A stretch of DNA of 64,000 nucleotides from Acidobacteria bacterium UBA7540 (GTDB lineage Bacteria > Acidobacteriota > Terriglobia > UBA7540). The translations under genes were made by a program, and so were the position numbers. The stretch is from the NCBI GenBank assembly GCA_002478145.1, contig DLMI01000141.1, positions 1 through 64,000 on the forward strand. The letters are read 5' to 3'. A model generated the notes under the pieces. It was not told the origin of the DNA, ran no database searches, and worked only from the letters and a program-made list of their open reading frames with translations. The stretch's first letter is position 1, and each line of letters begins with the position of its first letter. Positions 8,413 to 18,145 of the stretch are shown piece after piece.

Positions 8413-9045
8413 TTAATAAATGAGGTGATTCTCGAGCGCGTAGCGCACCAGCTCGGCGTTGGTCGTCATGGCGGTCTTTTCCAGAATGTGAGCCCGGTGG
8501 GTGCTGACCGTGGATGCACTCAAGTGCAGGTCCTCCGCGATCTGCGAAATCGTCCTTCCCGAGGCAATCATGCGCAGCACCTCGAATTCACGGTCGGAGA
8601 GTCTCTCATGGGGAGGTTCCTCGCTGTGCTTACCGAAGTTGAGCGCCAGCTTTTCCGCCAGCGTGGGGCTCACATAGGTCCCGCCAGCCAACACCTTGCG
8701 GATCGCCTTGATCAACTCCTCCAGCGGGCACTCCTTACTCATGTAACCGGAGGCCCCGGCCCGTAGGGCTCGCTTGGCGAATTGATCCTCGGGATGCACG
8801 CTCAGAACCAGCACCGGAAGCCTGGGACGCTCCTTCTTGATGTCCCCTAGGACGTCCAAGCCACTGCGTCCGGGCATCGTGATGTCCAGGATAAGCAGAT
8901 CCCAATGCTCCCGCTGAACCTGGAGCAGGACCTGCTGGGAGCTATCCGCCTCACCATAGTAGGCCCCTTCGAGTTCGTGCCCCAGGAAACCCCTCAGGCC
9001 CCGGCGCAGGATGGCATGGTCGTCAGCAATAAGGATCTTGATCAC
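8413..9045 (-). CDS. NarL/FixJ-family response regulator
   Basis: A 210-residue transcriptional regulator with a complete receiver: acidic pair Asp8/Asp9, phosphoacceptor Asp54 in LILDITMPG, and Lys104 in YMSK. A LuxR-type helix-turn-helix follows (about 145-205, LSDREFEVLRMIASGRT then LSASTVSTHRAHI). I place the start at the GTG at 9045, 5 bp after the kinase stop, with a GGAG ribosome site inside the kinase 3' end; the longer frame upstream reads kinase-gene DNA out of frame. It forms a two-gene operon with the histidine kinase at 9050-10609, its likely phosphodonor. Target genes are not evident. Confidence 0.92.
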   Translation of the reverse strand: MIKILIADDHAILRRGLRGFLGHELEGAYYGEADSSQQVLLQVQREHWDLLILDITMPGRSGLDVLGDIKKERPRLPVLVLSVHPEDQFAKRALRAGASGYMSKECPLEELIKAIRKVLAGGTYVSPTLAEKLALNFGKHSEEPPHERLSDREFEVLRMIASGRTISQIAEDLHLSASTVSTHRAHILEKTAMTTNAELVRYALENHLIY

Positions 9046-9049
9046 AGTC

Positions 9050-10609
9050 TCACGCTCCGACGGTCGGCGATGGGTCTGGGATGGACACGGACACAGTAGT
9101 ACCCTCGCCCGGGCGACCGGCAATTTCGAACTGCCCGGCGAGAGCCAGAGCGCGCTCGCGCATGCCCAAGATACCGAGTGAGGCGGTGTCTATCAAGTGC
9201 TGCGGCTGGATTCCCACTCCGTTGTCTCGGACCTCAAGGATGGTATTGGCGTTCTGCCTGTAAAGCCGGACCTGCAGTTCACTGGCGCCAGAATGGCGCG
9301 TCACGTTAGTGAGCGTTTCCTGAAAGATGCGGAAGATGGCCGTGGTGCGTTCCCGGTCGAGGACGATGCCCCCTTCCTGCATTTCCAAGTGGCATTTGAT
9401 CCCAGTTCGAGTCTGAAACTCCTCTGTGGCCCACTCGATGGCGTCGGGGAGGCCTAGATTATTCAGGATTCCCGGCCTGAGCTGACTGGCAATTCGGCGC
9501 ACGGTCCGAATCGTCTGGTCGACCAGCTTCAGGATCGACTCGGGTGCGCCCGCCAGCGGCTTTGCGTTATCGCCTAGCTCCCGAAAGATCGAACCCAGGT
9601 CCATCTTGATAGCCGTCAAGGCCTGTCCAAGTTCGTCATGAATCTCACGCGCTAAGCTGGTCCTCTCCTCCTCGCGCACAGTTTGTAGCCTGTCTGCTAA
9701 AGCATGCAACTGACCGACGAGGTCGCGTAATTTCCCCTCCACGCGCTTGCGTTCAGTAACGTCGAAGGCTATCCCCACAACCGCCAGGCTCCCCTGGAGT
9801 TCGAAGCGCGCGCCGCTGAAATCCAGCCAGCGTTCTTCCCTTGCCTTGGTCACAATCTCGATTTCGTAACGCAGTGGAGTGCGTTCTCTCCCCTCTCGCG
9901 CCAGTTCGCGCTCCCTAACGAGTTCCTGGACATCCGGATGCGCGATCTCCCAGAAGCTCATTCCCAGAAGTTCATCCAGGCTGTAGCCTGTAATGACTTC
10001 CATCGCGGGATTGGCATAGAGAAACCTGTTTCCCTGGTAGATAAAGATCGCTGCCGCCGCACACTCCGACAAAGCACGAAACTTCGCTTCGCTCACTCGC
10101 AGTGCTTCCTCAGCCTGTTTCCGCTGGGATATGTCCTCTACCATTCCGAGGGCGTATTTGGGCTCGCCCCCCTGGCCCCGGACCAGGGAAGCAGACAACC
10201 GGCCGCATACGATTTGGCCATCCTTCCGACAGAAGCGCTTATCGAGTTGGTATTGGTCCCGTCTTCCTTCCACCAACTCAGTAAACAGGCTCCAATCCCC
10301 TTGTGAGTCGGCGGGATGGGTGTACTCGGTAAAGGCCATCTGCGCCAATTCAAGTTTGCTGTAGCCCAGCATTTTCTGGAAGGCGGGGTTACTCTCCACG
10401 GGATGGCCGTGCATGTCCACCAGAGCGATACCAATGGCGGCATCCTTGAAGATCGCTCGGAAACGCGCTTCGCTTTCCCTTAATGCTTCTTCCGCGCGTT
10501 TGCGCTCGGTGATATGGAGGGTGCGGGAAATGGCCAAGCCAGCCCTGAGATGTTGGAAGAGCCTGTTGTACAGGCGCGTGGACACTGACGGCTTCTCATT
10601 TTCTGCCAT
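9050..10609 (-). CDS. PAS-PAS sensor histidine kinase (NarX/DegS-type, HisKA_3)
   Basis: A 519-residue soluble sensor kinase. Two PAS domains occupy about 45-165 and 172-290, each followed by a PAC-like tail ending EDISQRK or FDVTERK. The dimerisation/phosphotransfer region contains REIHDELGQ with His324, the HisKA_3 signature. The ATP-binding domain has an N-box (IFQETLTNVTRHS), a G1 box (VRDNGVGI) and LGILGMRERA. There are no transmembrane segments, so it senses an intracellular signal, perhaps redox or a small ligand through PAS. It is followed directly by its regulator (5 bp gap). A promoter at 10713-10740 lies upstream with a leader of about 97 nt. Confidence 0.92.
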   Translation of the reverse strand: MAENEKPSVSTRLYNRLFQHLRAGLAISRTLHITERKRAEEALRESEARFRAIFKDAAIGIALVDMHGHPVESNPAFQKMLGYSKLELAQMAFTEYTHPADSQGDWSLFTELVEGRRDQYQLDKRFCRKDGQIVCGRLSASLVRGQGGEPKYALGMVEDISQRKQAEEALRVSEAKFRALSECAAAAIFIYQGNRFLYANPAMEVITGYSLDELLGMSFWEIAHPDVQELVRERELAREGRERTPLRYEIEIVTKAREERWLDFSGARFELQGSLAVVGIAFDVTERKRVEGKLRDLVGQLHALADRLQTVREEERTSLAREIHDELGQALTAIKMDLGSIFRELGDNAKPLAGAPESILKLVDQTIRTVRRIASQLRPGILNNLGLPDAIEWATEEFQTRTGIKCHLEMQEGGIVLDRERTTAIFRIFQETLTNVTRHSGASELQVRLYRQNANTILEVRDNGVGIQPQHLIDTASLGILGMRERALALAGQFEIAGRPGEGTTVSVSIPDPSPTVGA

Positions 10610-10712
10610 GTCCGTGGCCGACTAAGGGGGCAAGCTCCGCCACCTTGGAGCGTAAGGAACCGAAGCGCACCTGAACGCAATCAGGTGGCCCTGAGCCTGT
10701 TCCCATAAATAT

Positions 10713-10740
10713 ATTATATACCTGATAATCGAGCGGTCAA
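10713..10740 (-). promoter_or_regulatory. Sigma70-type promoter of the histidine kinase/regulator operon
   Basis: On the minus strand TTGACC (10740-10735) and TATAAT (10718-10713) are separated by 16 bp, in an AT-rich patch unlike its surroundings. The predicted start is near 10706, about 97 nt before the kinase start codon. Confidence 0.65.
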
Positions 10741-10919
10741 GCCCCTAGGAGCGAATTGTGGGTTCTGCTCTTGAGGCAGGCGGCTTCCGCTTCTGAGACG
10801 AGGGGTGAATCGCGGCTCTAATCTTTTCTTCATCCCCGCTCCTCCCTCCGCCGATGTAAGAAATAGCTAATGAGAACCGGCACGCGGGGGGGTGACGAAT
10901 TTCGGAGGGAGACGACGGG

Positions 10920-12701
10920 ATGAAAAGCAGGGAACCATCAACGGTGCCTCCAGAGCAGGAATGTAGGCCTTCGCAAGCCGTGCATGCGCTTCCGGCCTCC
11001 TCCCCGCGCGGGCCCAGCGCTCGGCAAAGCGGCAAGAGTGACCCTCGGCGCAACTCGCTGCCAGACAATGATCGGAGGCCCACCTTCCGCCATCAATTGA
11101 ACCAGACCTTGACGTCTTTGCGCGGTACACTTGAATTGGCTCTCCTTGTTGACTTGGACGCGCAAGAGTACCGGAGGGCGATCCAGCAGTCACTTGTACA
11201 GACGGAGAGCCTGGTGCAATTGTTCCGGTCGTTCCGGGCAAGGGCCGGGGCCGAGACCCCCGACTTTGCCAATGAGGAGGTGGGGTTAAGCGAGCTGGTC
11301 CGGATGGTACTGGAGCGGTTGCGTCCCCTCGCGGATTCTCGTCGGCTCCCCATCCATCTGGAATCAGGGGACGACTGCCTTGTTCAAACCGACCCGGCAC
11401 GGTTACTCCTTGCCCTACGGCCGGGATCGCTCCGTGCTACCGAGGAGAGTCCGACAGGAGGAAAGTTCGAAGTCAGACTATCTACCAAGGAGGGCAGCGC
11501 TTGTCTCATGCTCGCGGCAACTAGGCAGCCGGCCGAGACCCATCCACTTCCGCAGTGCGTCCAAAACCGCGAACACGAACCCAAGAAGGTATTAGTGTCG
11601 GACAGGGTCGAGAGGGATTGGAGCCCGGTCCGCGTAGCAGTTGGGGCGGTCGGAGGTGGCCGCCTAATCACAAGGGGCATGGCAGGTGCCTGGGCTGGTG
11701 AAGCCGTAGAAGACAGGGTGTCAGACGACAAGCAAGAGACCTCGGCCAGTTCCGAACGACCTTTGCGCATGGCGGAAGAGGCGCTGGATCCGGAAGCCGT
11801 TTTGCCGGTTGACCTGCAGGCCAGCTCGGATCACTTGCTGGAACTGGTTGCCGACAACTTGCGGCAGCTTGACCAACCCTCTCATGGCGCCTTCTTGCAG
11901 AGACTCCTGAGGGGCCTTACCAGCGTCGAGGTAACCGAGAGGGAGAGCATCGTCCATTGGGAAAGGATCTTAGCCCGCCGCAACGAGTTGACGGAAAAGC
12001 TCCGCCGCCCCTCCTCGCTGAGGACCGCAGTGGTGGATTACTTTGGCGAATTACAACTCTTGCGGAAACCCATCCTGTTCGAGTACGAAGAACTCGAGAA
12101 ATTGCGTCATAACGCCGCCACGGACCCGTTGACTGGTCTCAAGAACCGCCGTATGTTCGAAGAACACTTGGCGCGGGAGATCAGTCACTCCACCCGTTAC
12201 GGGACCTCGTTTGCCTTGCTCTTGCTGGACCTTCGCAGGTTCAAGCTTGCGAATGACACTTACGGGCATGCCACGGGAGACGAGATTCTGCGCAGTGTGG
12301 CTCGTGCCAGCGCTGAAACCATCCGTGCCTGTGACATTTCCTTCAGGATTGGTGGCGATGAGTTTGCCATCCTCCTCCCTCAAGCCGAACGGTCCAGCGC
12401 CGAAGCGTCTGCAGAACGGATCGCGCGGAAGTTCGAGCTTTATGCCAAGCTGCTTGCGCCCGACACTCCGGCGGGAATCGATTATGGGATTGCCATTTTT
12501 CCTGAAGATGGTGAGGGGGCAACAAAGTTGTTCCAAACGGCGGACAAGAAGCTGTACGAAAGCAAGCAAAGGCCCTCTCGCCTGCCCCAGGATCCCGTCG
12601 TCACAGGTTGGGGTTCTGCGCCCGCAGTCGAAGGACTGGTGCGGGAAGTTGGTGCAGCGACAGAAAGCGGCGACCGGCGTCACCCTACCAGCTCCGTATG
12701 A
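10920..12701 (+). CDS. Diguanylate cyclase with degenerate histidine-kinase-like N-terminal module
   Basis: A 593-residue protein expected to make c-di-GMP in the cytoplasm. The GGDEF domain (about 400-555) has DPLTGLKNRR, a metal-binding Asp in LLDLRRFKLANDTYGHATGDE, and GGDEF at 478-482. An RxxD inhibitory site (RACD) lies five residues before GGDEF, implying product feedback. Residues about 55-190 resemble the dimerisation helices and start of an ATPase domain of a histidine kinase, but no phosphorylatable His box is clear and the ATP-binding boxes are lost. Residues about 200-290 are low-complexity. A central helical region (290-390) precedes GGDEF. A GGAGGGAG ribosome site supports the start. 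The fusion looks like a catalytically dead kinase used as a sensor or dimerisation platform. Confidence 0.88.
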   Translation: MKSREPSTVPPEQECRPSQAVHALPASSPRGPSARQSGKSDPRRNSLPDNDRRPTFRHQLNQTLTSLRGTLELALLVDLDAQEYRRAIQQSLVQTESLVQLFRSFRARAGAETPDFANEEVGLSELVRMVLERLRPLADSRRLPIHLESGDDCLVQTDPARLLLALRPGSLRATEESPTGGKFEVRLSTKEGSACLMLAATRQPAETHPLPQCVQNREHEPKKVLVSDRVERDWSPVRVAVGAVGGGRLITRGMAGAWAGEAVEDRVSDDKQETSASSERPLRMAEEALDPEAVLPVDLQASSDHLLELVADNLRQLDQPSHGAFLQRLLRGLTSVEVTERESIVHWERILARRNELTEKLRRPSSLRTAVVDYFGELQLLRKPILFEYEELEKLRHNAATDPLTGLKNRRMFEEHLAREISHSTRYGTSFALLLLDLRRFKLANDTYGHATGDEILRSVARASAETIRACDISFRIGGDEFAILLPQAERSSAEASAERIARKFELYAKLLAPDTPAGIDYGIAIFPEDGEGATKLFQTADKKLYESKQRPSRLPQDPVVTGWGSAPAVEGLVREVGAATESGDRRHPTSSV

Positions 12702-12834
12702 CCTTGCGCTACGTGCGCGTCACACAACAACAGACAACTGGATCGGATGGGCTAAGCCGCAAAATGAGGAAACATTGGCGGGTCAAGCCGCGCGCCCGCT
12801 CCTGCACATCCGTGCGCCACGACCTGACCGTTTC

Positions 12835-12843
12835 TGTTACAAT
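12835..12843 (+). promoter_or_regulatory. Possible extended -10 promoter of dnaE
   Basis: A TG-n-TACAAT element ends only 9 bp before the dnaE ATG, with no recognisable -35 box. If used, transcription would begin about 3 nt before the start codon, giving a nearly leaderless message. This fits the absence of a ribosome site before dnaE. Confidence 0.35.
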
Positions 12844-12852
12844 GTTTGCGGG

Positions 12853-15800
12853 ATGCCATCCGAAAACTTTGTCCATCTTCATCTCCACACTGACTACAGC
12901 CTGCTCGATGGGGCCTGTGAAATCGGTCGCCTGATGGATCGCGCGGCTGAGCTCAAGATGCCTGCCGTCGCCATCACGGACCACGGAAACCTCTTCGGCG
13001 CCGTAAAGTTCTACGACGCTGCGCTGAAGCGGGGGCTGAAGCCGATTCTGGGCTGCGAAGTCTATGTGGCGACCACGAATCGCTTCGACCGCTCCCCGGA
13101 CGCCGACCGGCCATACCACCTGGTTCTCCTGTGCGAAAACGAAAGAGGATACCGGAATCTTCTCAAGCTGGCCTCGTCCGCCTTTCTGGAAGGTTACTAC
13201 TACAAGCCCCGAATCGATAAAGACCTGCTGGCGCGCCATGCCGATGGATTGATCGGCCTGTCGGGTTGTTTGCGCGGGGAAGTCCCTGTGGCCCTCAGCG
13301 CCGACAAATTCGATGCGGCTTGCCAGGCCGCCTATGATCTTCGGGACATCTTCGGTAAGGGCAATTTCTATATTGAAATCCAGGACCAGGGAGTCGCAGA
13401 ACAGAAGCGCATTAACCCGCAATTGGCTCGCTTAGCACGCGACACCGGCATACCCCTTGTAGCCACGAACGATTGTCATTACCTCACGAAAGCGGATGCG
13501 CGCGCTCAAGACGTTCTGGTCTGCATTCAAACCGGGAAAACCCTCAGCGATCCGAACCGGATGAAGTTCGCCACAGACCAGTTCTATTTCAAGTCTTTTG
13601 AGGAGATGCAAGCGGTCTTCGGTGAGGCGCCGGAAGCCCTTTCTCGCACCCTGGAAATTGCCGACCGCTGTAACGTACACCTGGAAGAAAAACAGCACGT
13701 CTTTCCGCATTTCGAGGTTCCGGCCGGCGAGACGCTCGACAGCTTCTTTGAGAAGGTAACACGGCAAGGGTTTGCGCATCGGCGCGAAAGGCTGGAACGG
13801 TCGGCGGCAGCGGGAAGACTGCGTTATCCGCTGCAAGCCTATGAAGAACGGCTGGAACGTGAGATCGAACTGGTCAAGCAAATGCGCTTCGCCGGCTACT
13901 TCCTGATCGTCTGGGATTTCATCCGGCATGCGCGCGAGCAATGCATTCCCGTGGGTCCGGGGCGCGGTTCGGCAGCCGGAAGCCTGGCGGCCTACTCATT
14001 GCGTATCACGGACATCGATCCGCTTCAGCACGACCTGCTCTTTGAGCGCTTTCTGAACCCCGAACGGATCAGCTTCCCGGACATCGACATCGACTTCTGC
14101 ATGCGACGCCGCGGCGAAGTCATTAGCTACGTTACGGAAAAGTACGGCCGTGAAAACGTCAGCCAGATCATCACCTTCGGAACCATGGGTGCAAAAGCGG
14201 TGATTCGCGACGCCGGCCGGGCTCTGGACATTCCCTTCGCCGAGGTCGACAAGATCGCCAAGCTGGTTCCCAATACGCTGAATATTACTCTCGCGGAGGC
14301 GATCAAGCAGACCCCTGAACTCCGCCAACTGAAGGAAAACGATGAGCGCGTGGCGGACTTGCTTCAGATAGCGGGCCACCTGGAAGGTCTTGTGCGCCAC
14401 GCTTCCACTCACGCCGCTGGGGTCGTTATTTCACCCCAACCCCTGCAAGAGATCGTTCCGCTTTACAAGAGCAACAAAGATGAAATCACCACGCAGTACG
14501 CCATGGATGACCTGGAAAAGATCGGCCTGCTGAAAATGGACTTTCTGGGTCTTACCACCCTCACCGTCATCGATGATTGCGTGAAGCTGATTGAAGCGAC
14601 GCGGGGAGAGAAACTGGATCTGGAAAACCTGCCTCTCAACGATGAAGAGAGTTATGCCTTGCTCGGAAAGGGACTGACGGCAGGAATCTTCCAGTTTGAA
14701 GGTCGGGGAATGACCGACATCCTCCAGCGTGTCAAACCCAGTCGCCTGGCGGACCTCACAGCCCTGAATGCCCTTTACAGGCCCGGTCCCCTTCAGGGTG
14801 GCATGATCGATGACTACGTTGCCCGCAAGACCGGCAAGAAGCGCGTGGCTTACGACCTCCCTCAACTTAAAGAGATTCTCGAAGAAACGTACGGTGTGAT
14901 TGTCTACCAGGAACAAGTCATCCAGATCTTTAACAGAGTCGCCGGATTCACTCTCGGCGAAGCGGATGTGGTCCGTCGCGCCATGGGGAAGAAGAAGCAC
15001 GAGGAAATGGTGGCGAACCGGGAAAAGTTCCTGGCGGGTGCGAAGAAAAACAATGTTCCCGCAGCGAAGGCAGGAAGATTGTGGGAACTGGTGGAACAGT
15101 TTGCGGGTTACGGCTTCAATAAATCGCACTCGGCCGCCTACGCTCTGGTAGCCTATCAGACCGCCTATCTCAAGACGCATTACCCGGTGGAGTTCATGTC
15201 GGCGCTGCTCTCCTCAGAAATCGGGAACCAGGACAAGTTGACGAAATACCTGAATGAATGCCGGGACATGAACATCCCGATCCTTCCTCCGGACGTCAAT
15301 TCGAGCGATCTGGCCTTTACGCCGGCAGGGAACACCATCCGGTTTGGGCTTACGGCGATCAAGAACGTCGGGGCCGCAGCTATTGAATCCGTGCTTGCCG
15401 CAAGACGCAAACTCGGGCGCTTTGATACGCTCCTGCAATTCTGCGAGAATGTGGACTTGCGCCTGTTGAACAAGCGTGTGATCGAGAGTCTCATCAAGGC
15501 GGGGGCCTTCGATTCGCTGGGCGCTCGCCGCTCCCCGCACATGGCAGTATTGGACCGAGTCATGGACCTTGGCCAGAAGCGGCAGCGTGAAAATGATAGC
15601 GGCCAGCATGGTTTGTTCATGGGAGATGCGAACGTCGAGCCACCTCCGCCTCTTGATTTGCCCGACGTGCCGGATTGGACGGAGTCGGAGCGGCTGGCAG
15701 GCGAAAAAGAGGTTTTGGGTTTCTATGTCACCGGCCACCCTCTTGAAAAATACATGGGACGGCTGGCTGCGATAACGCGCCACGATAGTTCATCACTGGA

Positions 15801-16326
15801 GGAAGTGGCTCACGAGTCACAGGTGACTTTGGCCGGAATGCTGACCAACCTGCGTGTCCGGCCCAGTAAAAAGGGCGATCTCTGGGCCAGCGGCATGCTG
15901 GAGGACAGCCGGGGATCGGTGGAGCTGCTTGTTTTTCCCCAAGCCTATCAGCAGCTTCAAGGAGTCCTAAAGCGCGACGCAGCTCTCCTGATTAAAGGGC
16001 GAGTACGCCACGAAGAGAATCAGCGCACCAAGGTGGTGGTGAATGAAGCGCGGCCGCTCGATGCCGCGGTGAACGGCCCAAAGTCGCGGCTCCGAATTCG
16101 AGTGAACCTTGCTGACGCCCGAGATGGCCTTGCCGGAGAACTGGCGGATTTGCTGGCTGCCCACCCCGGTAGCGATTCGGTAATCTTGGAACTCACCCGC
16201 CCCGGGGATTTCGTAGCTGATCTTCGTGTGACCCGCCCGCGTGCAGTGCAGGCGAATGACGAAGTCATCAGTCAGTTGCGGGCGCTCTGCGGCGAGTCCG
16301 CGATTGTGGTCGAAAAGCAGGAGTAG
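12853..16326 (+). CDS. dnaE: DNA polymerase III subunit alpha DnaE
   Basis: The catalytic subunit of the replicative polymerase, 1157 residues, the normal size for DnaE1. It starts MPSENFVHLHLHTDYSLLDG, with the PHP-domain histidines at 8, 10 and 12. The palm contains the metal-binding DIDID at 410-414 and the third carboxylate Asp563 in LLKMDFLGL. A helix-hairpin-helix/beta-binding region and an OB-fold (VTLAGMLTNLRV, about 985-1080) follow. The frame is open 640 bp further upstream, but that part overlaps the GGDEF gene in another frame and is not conserved, so I start at 12853. No Shine-Dalgarno is visible. The TAG stop sits exactly at the edge of a palindromic repeat (16324-16388). Confidence 0.96.
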   Translation: MPSENFVHLHLHTDYSLLDGACEIGRLMDRAAELKMPAVAITDHGNLFGAVKFYDAALKRGLKPILGCEVYVATTNRFDRSPDADRPYHLVLLCENERGYRNLLKLASSAFLEGYYYKPRIDKDLLARHADGLIGLSGCLRGEVPVALSADKFDAACQAAYDLRDIFGKGNFYIEIQDQGVAEQKRINPQLARLARDTGIPLVATNDCHYLTKADARAQDVLVCIQTGKTLSDPNRMKFATDQFYFKSFEEMQAVFGEAPEALSRTLEIADRCNVHLEEKQHVFPHFEVPAGETLDSFFEKVTRQGFAHRRERLERSAAAGRLRYPLQAYEERLEREIELVKQMRFAGYFLIVWDFIRHAREQCIPVGPGRGSAAGSLAAYSLRITDIDPLQHDLLFERFLNPERISFPDIDIDFCMRRRGEVISYVTEKYGRENVSQIITFGTMGAKAVIRDAGRALDIPFAEVDKIAKLVPNTLNITLAEAIKQTPELRQLKENDERVADLLQIAGHLEGLVRHASTHAAGVVISPQPLQEIVPLYKSNKDEITTQYAMDDLEKIGLLKMDFLGLTTLTVIDDCVKLIEATRGEKLDLENLPLNDEESYALLGKGLTAGIFQFEGRGMTDILQRVKPSRLADLTALNALYRPGPLQGGMIDDYVARKTGKKRVAYDLPQLKEILEETYGVIVYQEQVIQIFNRVAGFTLGEADVVRRAMGKKKHEEMVANREKFLAGAKKNNVPAAKAGRLWELVEQFAGYGFNKSHSAAYALVAYQTAYLKTHYPVEFMSALLSSEIGNQDKLTKYLNECRDMNIPILPPDVNSSDLAFTPAGNTIRFGLTAIKNVGAAAIESVLAARRKLGRFDTLLQFCENVDLRLLNKRVIESLIKAGAFDSLGARRSPHMAVLDRVMDLGQKRQRENDSGQHGLFMGDANVEPPPPLDLPDVPDWTESERLAGEKEVLGFYVTGHPLEKYMGRLAAITRHDSSSLEEVAHESQVTLAGMLTNLRVRPSKKGDLWASGMLEDSRGSVELLVFPQAYQQLQGVLKRDAALLIKGRVRHEENQRTKVVVNEARPLDAAVNGPKSRLRIRVNLADARDGLAGELADLLAAHPGSDSVILELTRPGDFVADLRVTRPRAVQANDEVISQLRALCGESAIVVEKQE

Positions 16327-16388
16327 TGGCGGCTTTACGCCGCCATTTGGCGAGGTAAACTCGCCGCTACGGCATCAAATTGACCCAC
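16324..16388. repeat. Palindromic intergenic repeat, partial copy
   Basis: This segment matches the repeat at 44935-45023: the TAGxGGCGGCTTTACGCCGCC hairpin, a TGGCGA segment, a CGCCGCTAC segment, and the right terminal arm CATCAAATTGACCCAC. The left terminal arm is absent because the dnaE coding end occupies that position. It may also act as a terminator-like hairpin after dnaE. Confidence 0.65.
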
Positions 16389-16446
16389 TCCCGGAAGCAA
16401 GAGTGAGTCGACAATAAATACCTGGTTCGAGTAGGATATTGAGCTG

Positions 16447-17403
16447 ATGTCAAACCCCGACACCCAACTTGCCGTTGTGCGCGAAATCGAAAAGCAGATT
16501 GTAGAGCTGGAACAGGCCTCCGACTCAGAAGTCACGCGCGAGGAAATCGAACGTCTCCGCCAGCAGTTGGCAGCCCTTCGGGACAGGGTCGCCGGCACAG
16601 CGAACGATCCCTGGGATCGGGTGTTGCTGGCTCGTCACCCTCAGCGTCCCTACACTTTGGACTACATCCAAATGCTCTTCACGGAATTTACCGAGCTGCA
16701 CGGTGACAGGCGGTTTGGAGATGACCAGGCGTTAGTGGGCGGGCTGGCCAAATTCGAGGAAAGATCAGTTGTGGTCATGGGCCATCAGAAAGGCCGTGAC
16801 ACCAAGCAGAAACTGCTCCGCAACTTCGGCATGACCAACCCGGAAGGCTACCGCAAGGCGCTGCGCCTGATGCGCACTGCGGCCAAATTCGGCTTGCCCA
16901 TCATAACCTTCGTAGACACGCCTGGCGCCTATCCCGGAATCGGGGCCGAAGAACGCGGGCAGGCCGAGGCCATTGCCTATAACTTGAAGGAGATACCCAA
17001 GCAGCGCGTTCCCATCGTTGTCGTCATTCACGGCGAGGGCGGCAGCGGAGGGGCACTCGCCATAGCGGTGGGCGACGAAGTCCTTATGCTCGAGAACGCC
17101 GTCTATTCGGTGATCGCCCCGGAAAGCTGTTCCTCAATCCTGTGGCGGGACTGGGACCATAAACAGGAGGCCGCGCGTGTCCTCAAGCTGACCGCGGAAG
17201 ATATGCTTCGCTTAGGAATTGTCGACCGCCTGGTGCCGGAGCCTCCGGGCGGCGCACACAATAGTCACCAACTGGCCGCCGACATTTTGCGGCCAGTGCT
17301 GAGATCGTGCCTCCAGGACCTCGCAAAGCTGTCCCCCGATGAGCTTCTCCGCCGCCGGCATGAGAGGCTGCGGAAGCTCGCCACCTGTGTTACCGGCGAC
17401 TGA
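16447..17403 (+). CDS. accA: Acetyl-CoA carboxylase carboxyltransferase subunit alpha
   Basis: AccA forms, with AccD, the carboxyltransferase that makes malonyl-CoA for fatty-acid synthesis. The 318-residue protein has the family's N-terminal helical segment (1-50) and a crotonase-like carboxyltransferase domain. Diagnostic stretches are [12 protein letters not shown], a [12 protein letters not shown] loop, [34 protein letters not shown] (oxyanion region) and [13 protein letters not shown]. The C-terminal 30 residues are Arg/Leu-rich. accD is not adjacent. The last 35 bp of the gene are echoed 1.45 kb downstream at 18827-18861. The assignment is secure. Confidence 0.96.
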   Translation: MSNPDTQLAVVREIEKQIVELEQASDSEVTREEIERLRQQLAALRDRVAGTANDPWDRVLLARHPQRPYTLDYIQMLFTEFTELHGDRRFGDDQALVGGLAKFEERSVVVMGHQKGRDTKQKLLRNFGMTNPEGYRKALRLMRTAAKFGLPIITFVDTPGAYPGIGAEERGQAEAIAYNLKEIPKQRVPIVVVIHGEGGSGGALAIAVGDEVLMLENAVYSVIAPESCSSILWRDWDHKQEAARVLKLTAEDMLRLGIVDRLVPEPPGGAHNSHQLAADILRPVLRSCLQDLAKLSPDELLRRRHERLRKLATCVTGD

Positions 17404-17544
17404 TCGCTTAGTCGCACTCTTCCTGTGCGCTTGCCCCAGCACCCAGCCCCCAGCCCCTGTTACCGACACCTGGCACCTAGGACCTGCTCTTTCACTTCCT
17501 GAATCCCGAATCCTGAATCCTGTTCTTCCCCCACCTACTAACTA

Positions 17545-17664
17545 CCTGTATTTTCAACAACATTCCCGCTTTCAGCGCGTAAATACCTGTGTTTTCTACG
17601 ACATTCCTGCTTTGCCACCGCCCTTGGAAAGCCGACCCTTTGTTTTCAATAACATCCCCGCTTC
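17545..17664. repeat. Three imperfect direct repeats of about 28 bp
   Basis: Copies start at about 17545, 17586 and 17636 and share TTTTC(A/T)A(C/T)(A/G)ACATTCCCGCTT. Their spacing is about 41 and 50 bp. No gene overlaps them convincingly. The meaning is unknown; they could be protein-binding sites or degraded element ends. Spacing and sequence are too irregular for a CRISPR array. Confidence 0.6.
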
Positions 17665-18145
17665 GTTCGGTCAAAAAAAGAATTCTTTCTCCAGGCTGGT
17701 AGGCTTTCTTGAGTCGCAGGACAGATTGAGCGAGTGATGCTCGCGCGCCCATGAGGGCCATGGCTCGCCACTATGCGAAACAAGAGCGCGAGGTGTGATA
17801 CGCCGGCAAAGTTGCTCACACACATAGGCTATCATAAATCCCGTGGCCTGTCAATAGACGCAATGTCCACGGGTGTGCGACGCAAAAGCGTGGCTTCGAC
17901 AATTTCGTCGTCCGGAGCGTGTCTCGGAGCGCAGAAAGTGCGCTAGGAAAAGGCCCTCAGGGCCGATCCCGCCTTGCGGGATGCTGGTGGTCATGTAATG
18001 AAGATGATTGAGCGCGTAAAAATGCCGCAGCGAGGCATGAAAAGATTCTAACTCAGCCTCAAGAGGCATCAGCACGTCGCAGAGCCGCCGCGGCCTATGG
18101 TCCGCCGATCCTAATGGTGGGCGGGTCTGCGTCACCCGCGGAGGT

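Noticed and set aside
12211..12852. N-terminal extension of dnaE
   Set aside because: It overlaps the GGDEF gene in another frame and DnaE homology begins exactly at MPSENFVHLHLH at 12853.
17545..17664. CRISPR array
   Set aside because: Only three imperfect repeats with uneven spacing and no cas genes nearby.
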